Source: CAXBNV01 sp963977185
GTDB taxonomy: Bacteria > Pseudomonadota > Gammaproteobacteria > JAGOUU01
Direction of reading: 5' to 3'
Length of the DNA: 62,894 bases
Assembly: GCA_963977185.1 (NCBI GenBank)
Contig: CAXBNV010000006.1
Location: forward strand, 1 to 62,894
Shown: positions 9,198 through 17,383 of the stretch, piece after piece
Layout of the letters: every line of letters starts with the position of its first letter
Position numbering within the stretch: position 1 is the stretch's first letter
The notes under the pieces: model-generated
Databases searched by the model: none
The model's input: the letters and a program-made list of their open reading frames with translations, nothing else
Told to the model about the DNA's origin: nothing
Program-made: the position numbers and the translations under genes

Positions 9198-10253
9198 ATG
9201 GCGTATATATTGAAAAAAGAAAAATTTAGCAGAAATAAGCATAGAGAGTCTATAGCTAAAGGTCTTTTTAGCTCTCTTGAATCTAGCGTAAATTGGGTGA
9301 GCAAAGTAATAATCACCATGAGCTTTGCCCCAGTAATCACTGCTACAACAATATATAATATGAATGCTATATTAGTAACTACTAATATTATAATCAGTTT
9401 ATGTAGTTTAGCTAATTACTTTGTTGAAGCTATATTAAACTCATTAAAAAACGATAATATTTTTCAAGACTATTTATTATTAGACTTGCTTTTAAATACA
9501 TTAGGAATTGTTACTTCAATTTATTTTTTTATTTATATAGCTCCTAGTGAATTAAGTCTTGCTTGGGATTTTCGTAACTTTTTATTCGTATCAAATATAA
9601 TAGCCAGCGGAATTAATTTATTTTTTCTTGTTAAAAGCGTAATATTGCCTCCATTAGCAAACATAATAGATTATGTTTTATCAATATTTTTTAATATTCA
9701 ATTAAAAGCTCAAACAAATGATTTAAATATTAAAGAAGACAAACATATCATTGATATAATATTAACTGAGCATTATGGAGTCACAAGTTATAATATGAGC
9801 CCTGAAGAAATAAAAGAAAAACTAATACCATTCAATAACTTAATTGACACTCTTAATTCATATATCAATAAATATAATGATCTTTTCTTAGGTAGTATAG
9901 TTAATCAAGATAAAATCAAGGATCTAAAAAAGATGGTAAATGATATTATTTTGTATGGAAAAACAGGAGAGGCAATAAAGTTTATCAAAAAGAAGATTTC
10001 TTTTAAAACAACAACTATAAATAAAGTTCAAGATGTTTTAACTGAAAATGAAGATTGTAAAGCAAATGCCAACCAACACATTGAACAAATATTAACTCCT
10101 TATTTCAAATCATTTGATTTTTCTAAATCAGTACCAAATAAAAATGAGTTAATAAAATCAACCGAAGCTGTAACAAACATATTAACTGAGAAAAAAGATA
10201 AATTATCTAAAAAAATTGATTCTTTGAAAACATGCTTAGTCGCTAGCTGTTAA
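9198..10253 (+). CDS. Unknown protein: N-terminal membrane segments, C-terminal helical/coiled-coil part
   Basis: I do not recognise this 351-residue protein. The first part is basic (KKEKFSRNKHRES), then come about four hydrophobic stretches between residues 35 and 165 (for example VIITMSFAPVITATTIYNM, YLLLDLLLNTLGIVTSIYFF). The rest (about 170-351) is polar, Lys/Asp/Glu/Asn rich and predicted helical, with heptad-like spacing near the end. This suggests a membrane-anchored protein with a cytoplasmic helical domain. It has its own promoter and ends just before tRNA-Leu. A translocated effector is possible but unproven. Confidence 0.7.
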   Translation: MAYILKKEKFSRNKHRESIAKGLFSSLESSVNWVSKVIITMSFAPVITATTIYNMNAILVTTNIIISLCSLANYFVEAILNSLKNDNIFQDYLLLDLLLNTLGIVTSIYFFIYIAPSELSLAWDFRNFLFVSNIIASGINLFFLVKSVILPPLANIIDYVLSIFFNIQLKAQTNDLNIKEDKHIIDIILTEHYGVTSYNMSPEEIKEKLIPFNNLIDTLNSYINKYNDLFLGSIVNQDKIKDLKKMVNDIILYGKTGEAIKFIKKKISFKTTTINKVQDVLTENEDCKANANQHIEQILTPYFKSFDFSKSVPNKNELIKSTEAVTNILTEKKDKLSKKIDSLKTCLVASC

Positions 10254-10270
10254 TTATCGATTATATTTTC

Positions 10271-10299
10271 TTGCTTAGGTAATTAAATTTTGATATGCT
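10271..10299 (+). promoter_or_regulatory. Possible promoter of tRNA-Leu(CAA)
   Basis: TTGCTT and TATGCT with a 17-base spacer lie about 40 bases before the tRNA 5' end. The match to consensus is modest, but spacing and position fit. Confidence 0.35.
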
Positions 10300-10338
10300 T
10301 CATAGAATTAGCTAATAGCAATATATAGTTAATAAAAA

Positions 10339-10424
10339 GCCGGGGTGGCGAAATGGTAGACGCGCCAGACTCAAAATCTGGTGAGGGCAACCTCGTGTCG
10401 GTTCGAGTCCGACCCTCGGTACCA
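10339..10424 (+). tRNA. tRNA-Leu (anticodon CAA)
   Basis: An 86-base class II tRNA. The acceptor stem GCCGGGG pairs with CCTCGGT (two G-U pairs). The anticodon stem CCAGA/TCTGG encloses the loop CTCAAAA, giving CAA. There is a long variable arm (TGAGGGCAACCTCG), a T loop in GGTTCGAGTCC and an encoded CCA end. Its last 19 bases are repeated exactly at 12054-12072, so this is the intact target copy of a site-specific integration. Confidence 0.97.
10406..10424 (+). repeat. Left 19-bp direct repeat (att-like, inside tRNA-Leu)
   Basis: AGTCCGACCCTCGGTACCA: T-arm 3' half, acceptor 3' strand and CCA of tRNA-Leu. It is identical to 12054-12072. Flanking bases differ on both sides (G versus C before, C versus T after), so the exact match is exactly 19 bp. 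Confidence 0.9.
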
Positions 10425-10809
10425 CTTCTTATCTTTTAAGTTCCTTCAAAATAGTTTCAAATAGTATTTAACAGTCTGATAATAAAAGAATTATTTTTAA
10501 TCATTGTAAACTAAAACTACTAGCTACAACTACACTTTTTCTTCAAAAATATCATATGTTATAATTATTTCTTTATTTTTCAATCAATTAAACTTTAGAT
10601 CTGAATCATAGTATATATTATCCTTTAATATTCGCATATTGCCATGAATATTCAAACATAAAATATACTAAAATTCTAAATCACTCGGATAAAGGCAGCT
10701 AAAAAGAAAAAGGATACATAACCACTATAAGTTGAAAGGATTAACTAAAGTATCTCTGTTGTCCTAAAGACTTCTCTTTTCAAAAATTCCATTATCACTT
10801 GATTAATAT
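10425..10809. other. Island segment without recognisable genes
   Basis: About 385 bases between tRNA-Leu and the mosA control region. I see no ORF of useful length on either strand, no tRNA-like fold and no integrase-like coding remnant. It may be decayed island DNA. Confidence 0.5.
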
Positions 10810-10890
10810 TATACCTATAGCTATACTTTATATGAATTTTGTATACCTATAACTATACTTTTATTAAATAAAATATAGTTGTAACTATAT
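10810..10890 (+). promoter_or_regulatory. Three operator-like repeats before mosA
   Basis: Two near-identical 20-base repeats, TATACCTATAGCTATACTTT (10810-10829) and TATACCTATAACTATACTTT (10842-10861), are set 32 bases apart, about three helical turns. A third site, ATATAGTTGTAACTATAT (10873-10890), is a perfect 8+8 inverted repeat. All share TATAG/CTATA half sites. They lie 27-107 bases before the mosA ATG and are the natural binding site for the MosA HTH protein, implying autorepression of mosAB. Confidence 0.6.
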
Positions 10891-10916
10891 AATATTATTT
10901 TAAAGGCAACTTAAAT

Positions 10917-11378
10917 ATGAACAAATTATATCAACTTCAACAACTTGATAAAAAACTAAATAGGTTTAAAAACGTCAAAGAAGGTTTCATTCCCAAAAAA
11001 GGATGGCTTGCTACTATTAGAGAAGCTTTATGTATGACGCAATCCCAACTAGCAACACGTCTTCATTACAGTAAGGCCGCAATTGGAAAAATTGAAGAAA
11101 GCGAAGCAAAAGAAACCATTAAAATAGAAACTTTAAAAAAAGTAGCTAATGAATTAGATTGTGACTTATTTTATATTATTTTACCTAAAAAAAATTCGTT
11201 AATGGATTTAATTAAATCTAGAGCAGAAAAAATAGCTCGAAACTCTATTATGGATGTAGCAAAACATATGTCTTTAGAGGATCAAGCTGCTTTAGAAGAA
11301 ATTAAAGAACAAACTGAAGCATTAACTGATGAATTACTACATAATAACTTAAAAAATTTATGGGACTATGAAGTTTAA
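10917..11378 (+). CDS. mosA: Mobile mystery protein A (XRE-family HTH regulator)
   Basis: Small DNA-binding protein, 153 residues. It matches mobile mystery protein A throughout: an N-terminal LQQLDKKLNRF, a Trp-containing GWLATIREALCM, an XRE helix-turn-helix at about 40-60 (MTQSQLATRLHYSKAAIGKIE), then ETLKKVANELDCDLFYIILPKK and a helical tail with MSLEDQAALEEI. This family is found beside the Fic protein mosB in mobile regions. It overlaps mosB by 11 bases, so the two are translationally coupled. It probably represses its own promoter through the repeats upstream and may act as antitoxin or neutraliser of MosB; that last point is inference. Confidence 0.9.
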   Translation: MNKLYQLQQLDKKLNRFKNVKEGFIPKKGWLATIREALCMTQSQLATRLHYSKAAIGKIEESEAKETIKIETLKKVANELDCDLFYIILPKKNSLMDLIKSRAEKIARNSIMDVAKHMSLEDQAALEEIKEQTEALTDELLHNNLKNLWDYEV

Positions 11379-11967
11379 TTACCCTATCGGTGCGACGCCA
11401 CTTACTAAAGATGAACTAGAGGATTTAATTCCTGCGTATATTAGAACTCAAAGCGATCTAAATACCGCTGAGCAAATGAACATTTCAAAAGCCAAACTAA
11501 CCATTGGCAAAAAAAAATACAGTTTCGATTCTGTGTTAGATGATCTATTAATAAGAAAGCTCCATAAGCTAATGTTTGGCGATGTTTGGCAATGGGCTGG
11601 TAAGTATAGAAAATCAGATAAAAATATTGGAGTTGATTGGAGATATATTAATGTAGAACTAAAACAATTATTAGATAATACAAAATTTCAAATTGATAAA
11701 AATTCGTATTCAGAGTTTGAAATAGCTATAAGGTTTCACCATAAATTTGTTTGGATACATCCGTTTCCTAATGGAAATGGCAGACTTGCTAGAATATTAA
11801 CAGATATGCTTTTAGCCACTATTTCAAACCAAAAATTTACTTGGGGAGGCTCGAATATTTATGATTATAAAATCGCTTCTAAAATTAGAGAGCAATATAT
11901 AAAAGCTCTTCGAAAGGCAGATAAAGGAGAATACAACCAACTAATGAAATTTGCCACAGCGATATAA
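11368..11967 (+). CDS. mosB: Mobile mystery protein B (Fic/Doc-domain enzyme)
   Basis: Fic-domain protein of 199 residues, the regular partner of mosA. The active-site loop HPFPNGNGRLAR (His131 catalytic; consensus HPFxxGNGRxxR) is intact, so AMP transfer or a related nucleotidyl/phosphoryl transfer to a target protein is plausible. The N-terminus (YPIGATPLTKDELEDLIP) and MFGDVWQWAGKYRKSDKNIGV are typical of mosB and related Fic proteins. No clear (S/T)xxxE(G/N) inhibitory helix was found, so inhibition would have to come from MosA or another factor. Target and toxicity are unknown. Confidence 0.9.
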   Translation: MKFNYPIGATPLTKDELEDLIPAYIRTQSDLNTAEQMNISKAKLTIGKKKYSFDSVLDDLLIRKLHKLMFGDVWQWAGKYRKSDKNIGVDWRYINVELKQLLDNTKFQIDKNSYSEFEIAIRFHHKFVWIHPFPNGNGRLARILTDMLLATISNQKFTWGGSNIYDYKIASKIREQYIKALRKADKGEYNQLMKFATAI

Positions 11968-12053
11968 AATAATTTTTCTCTAATCAATTAATAACCAATT
12001 AATAATCTCTAAATCTTCTTCTTAACTTTTATAATGCATTTAAATATTATGCC

Positions 12054-12072
12054 AGTCCGACCCTCGGTACCA
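12054..12072 (+). repeat. Right 19-bp direct repeat of the tRNA-Leu 3' end
   Basis: Exact copy of AGTCCGACCCTCGGTACCA from 10406-10424. Only these 19 bases of the tRNA are present, so this is not a second tRNA gene. It marks the far boundary of the inserted segment. Confidence 0.9.
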
Positions 12073-12073
12073 T

Positions 12074-13495
12074 CTATATATCTAAATTTAACTGTAAATC
12101 AGGGATAGCTTCTTTGAGCTCTTGCTGAAATAAATCTCTTATTTTATAAAGCTCTTCTTTATTTTCTGCTTCAAACCTAAAACCTAAACTTGGTGTTGTG
12201 TTTGATGCTCTAACTAATCCCCAGCCGTTCTTATACTCAACTCGCAAACCATCTATAGTAATTTTATTAGACTTTTCAAATTTACAGCTTTCTATAATTT
12301 TATTAACTATTTTGTTTTTATCGCTATCATTAACTTGGATATTAATTTCTTGAGTACTAACACTACCGTCATCAAATTCTTGCATAACATCATGTAAACT
12401 TAAATTTTGATATTCTTTGGTATTAACTAAAATCTCTAAAAGCTTTATTGCAGAATAAATCGCATCATCAAAACCATACCAGTTATCTTTAAAGAAAATG
12501 TGACCGCTCATCTCGCCTGCAAGTAAAGCACCTGTTTTGCGCATTTTAGCTTTTATTAAAGAATGACCTGTGCAATACATTATAGGAATGCCATTATATT
12601 TTTTAATTACTTTTTCTAAATTACGACTACACTTAACATCATAAATTATTTTAGAATTAGGCTTTTTAGATAATAAATCTTTGGCAAATAACATTATTAA
12701 TTTATCAGGCCAAACAACTTCTGCTTTATTAGTAATTACCCCTAATCTATCAGCATCACCATCAAATGCTAATCCTAAATCTGCATTTTTATTTAAAACC
12801 ATTTGCTGTAAATCTTTCAAATTTTCTAATTTTGCAGGATCAGGATGATGATTTGGAAAAGATCCATCTAATTCACTGTATAATTCGATTACTTTGCAGC
12901 CTAATGTTTTTAAAACTTTAGGAACAATCACCCCTGCTACACTGTTACCTGAATCAACCACAACTGTTAATCTTTTAAATTTATTTTTTTGCGTAATTTT
13001 AAAAAAATTAGTAGTTATATCTTGTAAGTAATGATCTAATGCCTGATATTTTGAGGTTATTTTAGCTTTATTATTAGCTTTAATATAATCTTGATTTTTA
13101 ATTTTATTATAAATACTAGAAATATTTTCTCCTGAATAAGAGTTCCCATTTATTATTATTTTCAGACCATTATATTCTGCTGAATTATGGCTTCCTGTTA
13201 TCATAATTCCATTGAGAAAATTGTTAGTCTCAACATAGTGATATAAAACTGGAGTTGGAACTATGCCAATATCATAAACCTCAACTCCTGTTTCAATAAT
13301 GCCTTTAGTTAAATTTGAAAAGACTACAGGACTGGATATTCGAGCATCTTGACCAATAATAATCTTATTATCATTATTTAAGTTTCCTGCAATAATGCTT
13401 CCTACTGCAAGCCCTATTTGATAAACAACCTTTTCTGTTAAATCTTTATCAAAAATGCCACGAATATCATATTTTCTAAATACTGTTGATGTCAT
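12074..13495 (-). CDS. algC: Phosphomannomutase/phosphoglucomutase
   Basis: Converts mannose-6-P or glucose-6-P to the 1-phosphates for LPS, exopolysaccharide and nucleotide-sugar synthesis. All four active-site loops are visible: the phosphoserine loop TGSHNSAEYNG, the metal loop DGDADRLGV, the sugar loop GEMSGHIFF and the phosphate-binding RASNTTPSLGFRFE. Length is 473, normal for AlgC. It lies 13 bases after dut on the same strand, in the common gammaproteobacterial order coaBC-dut-algC. Its stop codon lies one base from the island boundary repeat; the coding sequence appears undamaged. Confidence 0.93.
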   Translation of the reverse strand: MTSTVFRKYDIRGIFDKDLTEKVVYQIGLAVGSIIAGNLNNDNKIIIGQDARISSPVVFSNLTKGIIETGVEVYDIGIVPTPVLYHYVETNNFLNGIMITGSHNSAEYNGLKIIINGNSYSGENISSIYNKIKNQDYIKANNKAKITSKYQALDHYLQDITTNFFKITQKNKFKRLTVVVDSGNSVAGVIVPKVLKTLGCKVIELYSELDGSFPNHHPDPAKLENLKDLQQMVLNKNADLGLAFDGDADRLGVITNKAEVVWPDKLIMLFAKDLLSKKPNSKIIYDVKCSRNLEKVIKKYNGIPIMYCTGHSLIKAKMRKTGALLAGEMSGHIFFKDNWYGFDDAIYSAIKLLEILVNTKEYQNLSLHDVMQEFDDGSVSTQEINIQVNDSDKNKIVNKIIESCKFEKSNKITIDGLRVEYKNGWGLVRASNTTPSLGFRFEAENKEELYKIRDLFQQELKEAIPDLQLNLDI

Positions 13496-13508
13496 CTGAT
13501 ATTAAGAT

Positions 13509-13967
13509 TTATTCCGTGCCTGTATGACCAAAGCCACCAGTTCCTCTTGTTGAATCATTAAAATCATTAACAACTTGAAATTTAGTTTGAACAACAGGAA
13601 CAATAATCATTTGCGCAATTCTTTCACCAGGATTAATTATAAAAGAGCTCACCCCCCTGTTCCAACATGAAATTAATAACTCACCTTGGTAGTCTGAATC
13701 AATTAGGCCTACTAAATTACCTAAAACAATTCCATGTTTATGGCCAAGACCTGATCTAGGCATAATCATTGCTGCATATTTAGGATTATTTAAATGTATA
13801 GCTATACCTGTTGAAATAAGCTTAGTTTCTTGAGGTTTTATTTCTAAAGACTCATTTAAGCATGCTCTTAAATCTAACCCTGCTGAACCATTAGTTGCAT
13901 AATGAGGCATAGGAATTTCTTTACCTATTTTTGAATCTAAGATTTTTATTTGTACTGTCTCTAACAT
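13509..13967 (-). CDS. dut: dUTP diphosphatase
   Basis: Hydrolyses dUTP to dUMP, keeping uracil out of DNA and feeding dTMP synthesis. At 152 residues it is a standard trimeric dUTPase. Motifs in order: GSAGLDLRA, MPRSGLG, GNLVGLIDSDYQGEL, GERIAQMI and the C-terminal glycine-rich arm RGTGGFGHTG that closes over the substrate. It is transcribed between coaBC and algC. Confidence 0.97.
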   Translation of the reverse strand: MLETVQIKILDSKIGKEIPMPHYATNGSAGLDLRACLNESLEIKPQETKLISTGIAIHLNNPKYAAMIMPRSGLGHKHGIVLGNLVGLIDSDYQGELLISCWNRGVSSFIINPGERIAQMIIVPVVQTKFQVVNDFNDSTRGTGGFGHTGTE

Positions 13968-14075
13968 GTTAGTTCCTTAATTAATAATTTGCTGTATAAG
14001 CTTGCTTGCCATTATAACATTTATGATTTTTATGCCTAGCAGATATCGTAATATCATTTGTTATTTTAACCTGTA

Positions 14076-15350
14076 TTACGAACAAATAATCTTGTTATAC
14101 AGAATTTCTAGTATTTTATAAGCCAACTCTTTTTTACTACATTTAGCTAATTTGTCATTATAAAATTTATTACTTTTATGCCAAACAGCGGTTACCTCAT
14201 TTAAGTCGCTATTAAATCCTATCGTTTTATCAGCAACATTATTTAAAAAAACTATGTTAAACTTTTTGTTTTTAAGCTTATTTTGAGCATAATCTAAGGC
14301 TTGTTGCTCATCTGTTTCTGCTGCAAAACCAACAGTAATTAAATTCTTAAATAAATCATCTTTTTGCTTTAAATCACCAACACTTAAAGCGACATCATCA
14401 TTAAGAATTAAATCTAATTTAAAATTATTATCAAGCTCATTATATGATTTTTTTATTTTATTTAATGCGATGTCTTTAGACTTATAATCAACAACAGCTG
14501 CTGTGCTAATAAAAATGTCTTGGTTTTTTATATTATTATGCACAGCTGTTTTCATTTGCAAAGCGGACTCAACATTAATTAAATTAATTTTTCCAAAATT
14601 TAATATGTCTTTTATTTTACTATCTACAGGACCTGAGACTAACGTAACTGTTGCACCCAAAAAAGCTGCGGCTTGAGCAATGTTATACCCCATTTTTCCT
14701 GAGCTTTTATTGCTGATATATCTAATAGGATCTAGATATTCTTGTGTTGGGCCTGCTGTTATTAAAATATTTTTATTATTTAAATTAAATTTATAATTAT
14801 TTCTTTCTACGTAACTAGACACACAATCTTTTATTCTCTCAGGCTCAACCATGCGACCATAACCTATATCTCCACAAGCCTGCTCACCATAATCTGGTCC
14901 AATAATATTTATATTAAACTCTTTAAGTCTTTCTATATTATTTTGAACCATTTTTTTTTCATACATAACTTTATTCATAGCTGGCGCTATAAATATTTTT
15001 GCTATTGATGCTAAACATAAAGTTAAAAGTAAATCATCTGCCATACCATAAGATAATTTTGCAATTGTATTAGCTGTTGCTGGAGCAATTATTATAAAAT
15101 CAGCCCATCTTGCAAGCTCAATATGGCCCATTGCCTGCTCTGCGTCCAAATCAAACAAATAATTTCTGACTTTATTGCCGGTAATACTTTGAAAAGATAA
15201 AGGTTTTATAAATTCTAAAGCAGATTTTGTCATTACAACTTGAACATTAGCTTTTGCTTTTATTAATAATCTACATAACTCTACAGATTTATAAGCAGCA
15301 ACACCGCCACAGACCCCTAATATTATATTTTTAGATTGCAATGAAGTCAT
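14076..15350 (-). CDS. coaBC: Bifunctional phosphopantothenoylcysteine decarboxylase/synthetase
   Basis: Makes 4'-phosphopantetheine from phosphopantothenate and cysteine in coenzyme A synthesis. The N-terminal CoaC flavoprotein half has GVCGGVAAYKSVELCR, the substrate-binding PAMNKVMYE and the Cys loop GEQACGDIGYGRM. The CoaB half has ITAGPTQEYLDPIRYISNKSSGKMG and nucleotide-binding AAAVVDYKSKDIALNKIKK. Length 424 fits. The usual PxMNxxMW is MNKVMY here, a mild change. It is the first gene of the coaBC-dut-algC set. Confidence 0.96.
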   Translation of the reverse strand: MTSLQSKNIILGVCGGVAAYKSVELCRLLIKAKANVQVVMTKSALEFIKPLSFQSITGNKVRNYLFDLDAEQAMGHIELARWADFIIIAPATANTIAKLSYGMADDLLLTLCLASIAKIFIAPAMNKVMYEKKMVQNNIERLKEFNINIIGPDYGEQACGDIGYGRMVEPERIKDCVSSYVERNNYKFNLNNKNILITAGPTQEYLDPIRYISNKSSGKMGYNIAQAAAFLGATVTLVSGPVDSKIKDILNFGKINLINVESALQMKTAVHNNIKNQDIFISTAAVVDYKSKDIALNKIKKSYNELDNNFKLDLILNDDVALSVGDLKQKDDLFKNLITVGFAAETDEQQALDYAQNKLKNKKFNIVFLNNVADKTIGFNSDLNEVTAVWHKSNKFYNDKLAKCSKKELAYKILEILYNKIICS

Positions 15351-15431
15351 AATATAGATAGTATCAATTTAAAATAGTTATTATATTATCTTATTTATAG
15401 TATTTAAACTTTTATTAAACAAGGATTTTGC

Positions 15432-16520
15432 ATGAAGGATTATACCTTAATTATCAACATATTACATTTAAGCAAATTAGCATTTAAAGAAAATATTCCC
15501 TATCATGAGCAACTTACAATAGACATCGATGAAAAACAAGAAAGTTCATTTGGCTTTACTTTTATTAATATTAATAATCTTATAGAGCAAATCAAAAATT
15601 CATGTGAACAACATCCTGAAAAAATAAAAAGCATACAGACAAATCTAGATTTTACTTGTATCCCTGTTGTGCAAGGACAAATGGGGAAATTATGGGATGG
15701 TTTATGCGCAACTTTTTCAGAAACTCCTGACAAGTATTTACAAAAACATATATTTGCTAAAAAATATACTAAAGATAATTATATTTATGATCTAATCAAA
15801 AAAATTTGGACAAATGATATAAAGCCAAAAATACAAGAAAAATTAGAGTTAATAATTCAAAAAAACTTTAATAACAAAGATACGTTACTACAAAATTATT
15901 ATTCTATACAAGAATTATATAATAAATTAATTGATGAAGATAAAGATCTATTTGATGAAATATTAGCTAATACTGAAACTCCTAAAATGAGATCTATAAT
16001 CAAATCTCTTATCCAATTATCTGCGGATGCAAAAAGATTAGAAACTCATCAAGAATCAGCAAGAGTAATGCAGCAACAAACTGATATCACAGATATAATA
16101 ATCACTGAAAATGATGAAATTTTTAGCACAATACTTTCTAGTGTAAAAGATGCGCTTTGTTTAGCTAATACAGAAATGGATAATTCGTTAGCCAGAATGA
16201 ACAATCATTCAACTACTCGTTATTTAAGAAGCATGGCGGGTAATAACTATCAACAAATAGCTGGAGACATAGGTATATTTTTGCACTCTATAAAAACTAT
16301 AGAAAAAGAAATGACCATACTGATTGGCAAGGAGTTAGATGAAGAGTCGACACAATTATTAATGAATAATATAACTAAAAGTAAATCCATAGTGCTAAAA
16401 CTTCATTTGTTACCACAACAAATACGTGAGAACTATAACCAATCTGTCGACAATTTAGAAAAATTTCTAGATAATGTATTATTTTCTGGATTTCATATGG
16501 TAAGTAAACACTCAATGTAG
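15432..16520 (+). CDS. Unknown helical/coiled-coil protein
   Basis: I recognise no family for this 362-residue protein. It has no signal peptide or membrane segment and is rich in Lys, Glu, Ile, Gln and Asn, with long predicted helices. One region (about residues 20-115) holds the few aromatic and glycine residues (FGFTFININ, VPVVQGQMGKLWDGLCATF); the rest looks like coiled coil. It precedes the LPS gene group by 11 bases on the same strand, so could share a transcript. A secreted or effector role is possible only by analogy with its general composition. Confidence 0.65.
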   Translation: MKDYTLIINILHLSKLAFKENIPYHEQLTIDIDEKQESSFGFTFININNLIEQIKNSCEQHPEKIKSIQTNLDFTCIPVVQGQMGKLWDGLCATFSETPDKYLQKHIFAKKYTKDNYIYDLIKKIWTNDIKPKIQEKLELIIQKNFNNKDTLLQNYYSIQELYNKLIDEDKDLFDEILANTETPKMRSIIKSLIQLSADAKRLETHQESARVMQQQTDITDIIITENDEIFSTILSSVKDALCLANTEMDNSLARMNNHSTTRYLRSMAGNNYQQIAGDIGIFLHSIKTIEKEMTILIGKELDEESTQLLMNNITKSKSIVLKLHLLPQQIRENYNQSVDNLEKFLDNVLFSGFHMVSKHSM

Positions 16521-16531
16521 TTAAAACAATA

Positions 16532-17383
16532 ATGAAATATATAAACTCTAAATACTCTAATTTACTAGCTAGTAATAATTTATTAGACTTTTCTGCAATA
16601 TTAAATAACAAATCAATTCCTTGGTTTGAAGAACCTAATATAGGCAGAAATGGCTTAAGTGGTGTAAAAAAGTTAAAAATAAGTGATTCTCAGCGAGAGT
16701 TTAATGTCTTTATAAAAATTCAACAAAATTATTATTTAAATAATAAATTAAGTAAGTTTTTACCATTTATCAAAAAAACACTAGTTGCTAAAAGAGAATA
16801 CAATAATATAAAAAAGCTATCTAAAAATAAAATTCCAACTTGCGAAATTTTATACTTTAAAGATTATAAAAGCCAAGCTTTATTGATTACTAAAGAATTA
16901 ACAGATTATTATGATCTGAAATCTGTGCTATATAATCTAAAAGATAATTTATTTCCAGAAGAAGACGTATTAAAAAAAATAGCTAAATCTCTTGCTCTTG
17001 AAATAGCAAGGCTACATAAAACTAAATATTCACATAATTGCTTATACCCAAAGCATATTTTCATAAATTCTGATTTCAATATTGCTTTTATTGATTTTGA
17101 AAAATGTAAAAAAACGATATTTGGAAAATATAATATTTTAAGAGACTTAGAGTGTCTTTTTTATCATGTATCTAAAATATTAAATAATAATAATTGTTGT
17201 ATAGATATTTCAACAAATTTTAAATTAAAAAAAATATATATTTATTTTATGCGAATATATATTCAAAATTACTATAATATTAATAATAAAAAACAAATAA
17301 AAAATAAAATAGCTTGTTTATTTGATAAAATATATAAACGAAGTATTAATAAAAGAAATAAATATTTACAACATAATTTATGA
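16532..17383 (+). CDS. Kdo/WaaP/InaA-family kinase-like protein
   Basis: Protein-kinase-like fold of 283 residues, probably acting on or near LPS core. Visible parts: an ATP-Lys-like segment (FNVFIKIQQ), a helix-C Glu candidate (KREYNNIKKL), the hinge-like LLITKELTDYYDLKSVL, a catalytic loop SHNCLYPKHIF and a metal loop IDFEKCK. In WaaP/KdkA the catalytic loop reads H-R-D; here it is H-N-C, so the usual catalytic Asp is replaced, a variation seen in some InaA-like proteins. The gene overlaps kdsC by 4 bases, tying it to the LPS operon. Activity is uncertain. Confidence 0.75.
   Translation: MKYINSKYSNLLASNNLLDFSAILNNKSIPWFEEPNIGRNGLSGVKKLKISDSQREFNVFIKIQQNYYLNNKLSKFLPFIKKTLVAKREYNNIKKLSKNKIPTCEILYFKDYKSQALLITKELTDYYDLKSVLYNLKDNLFPEEDVLKKIAKSLALEIARLHKTKYSHNCLYPKHIFINSDFNIAFIDFEKCKKTIFGKYNILRDLECLFYHVSKILNNNNCCIDISTNFKLKKIYIYFMRIYIQNYYNINNKKQIKNKIACLFDKIYKRSINKRNKYLQHNL

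Larger units (their letters stand above)
10406..12072 (+). mobile_element. Mini-island at the tRNA-Leu 3' end carrying mosA-mosB
   Basis: The unit from the tRNA 3' end to an exact 19-bp copy of it is 1648 bp long, the usual footprint of tyrosine-integrase insertion at a tRNA gene. It contains only the mobile mystery pair (HTH protein and Fic protein) and about 490 bases of apparently non-coding DNA. No integrase or excisionase is present. It is either a remnant of a larger island or a minimal element moved by an integrase acting in trans. The right repeat ends one base before the algC stop codon, so the pre-insertion arrangement was tRNA-Leu and algC end to end. Confidence 0.75.

Noticed and set aside
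10425..10809. Possible integrase remnant in the island
   Set aside because: No frame gives recognisable integrase residues on either strand; the stretch is left as unassigned.
12054..12072. A second tRNA-Leu gene at the right island edge
   Set aside because: Only the 19 terminal bases are present; no acceptor 5' strand, D arm or anticodon arm lies upstream.
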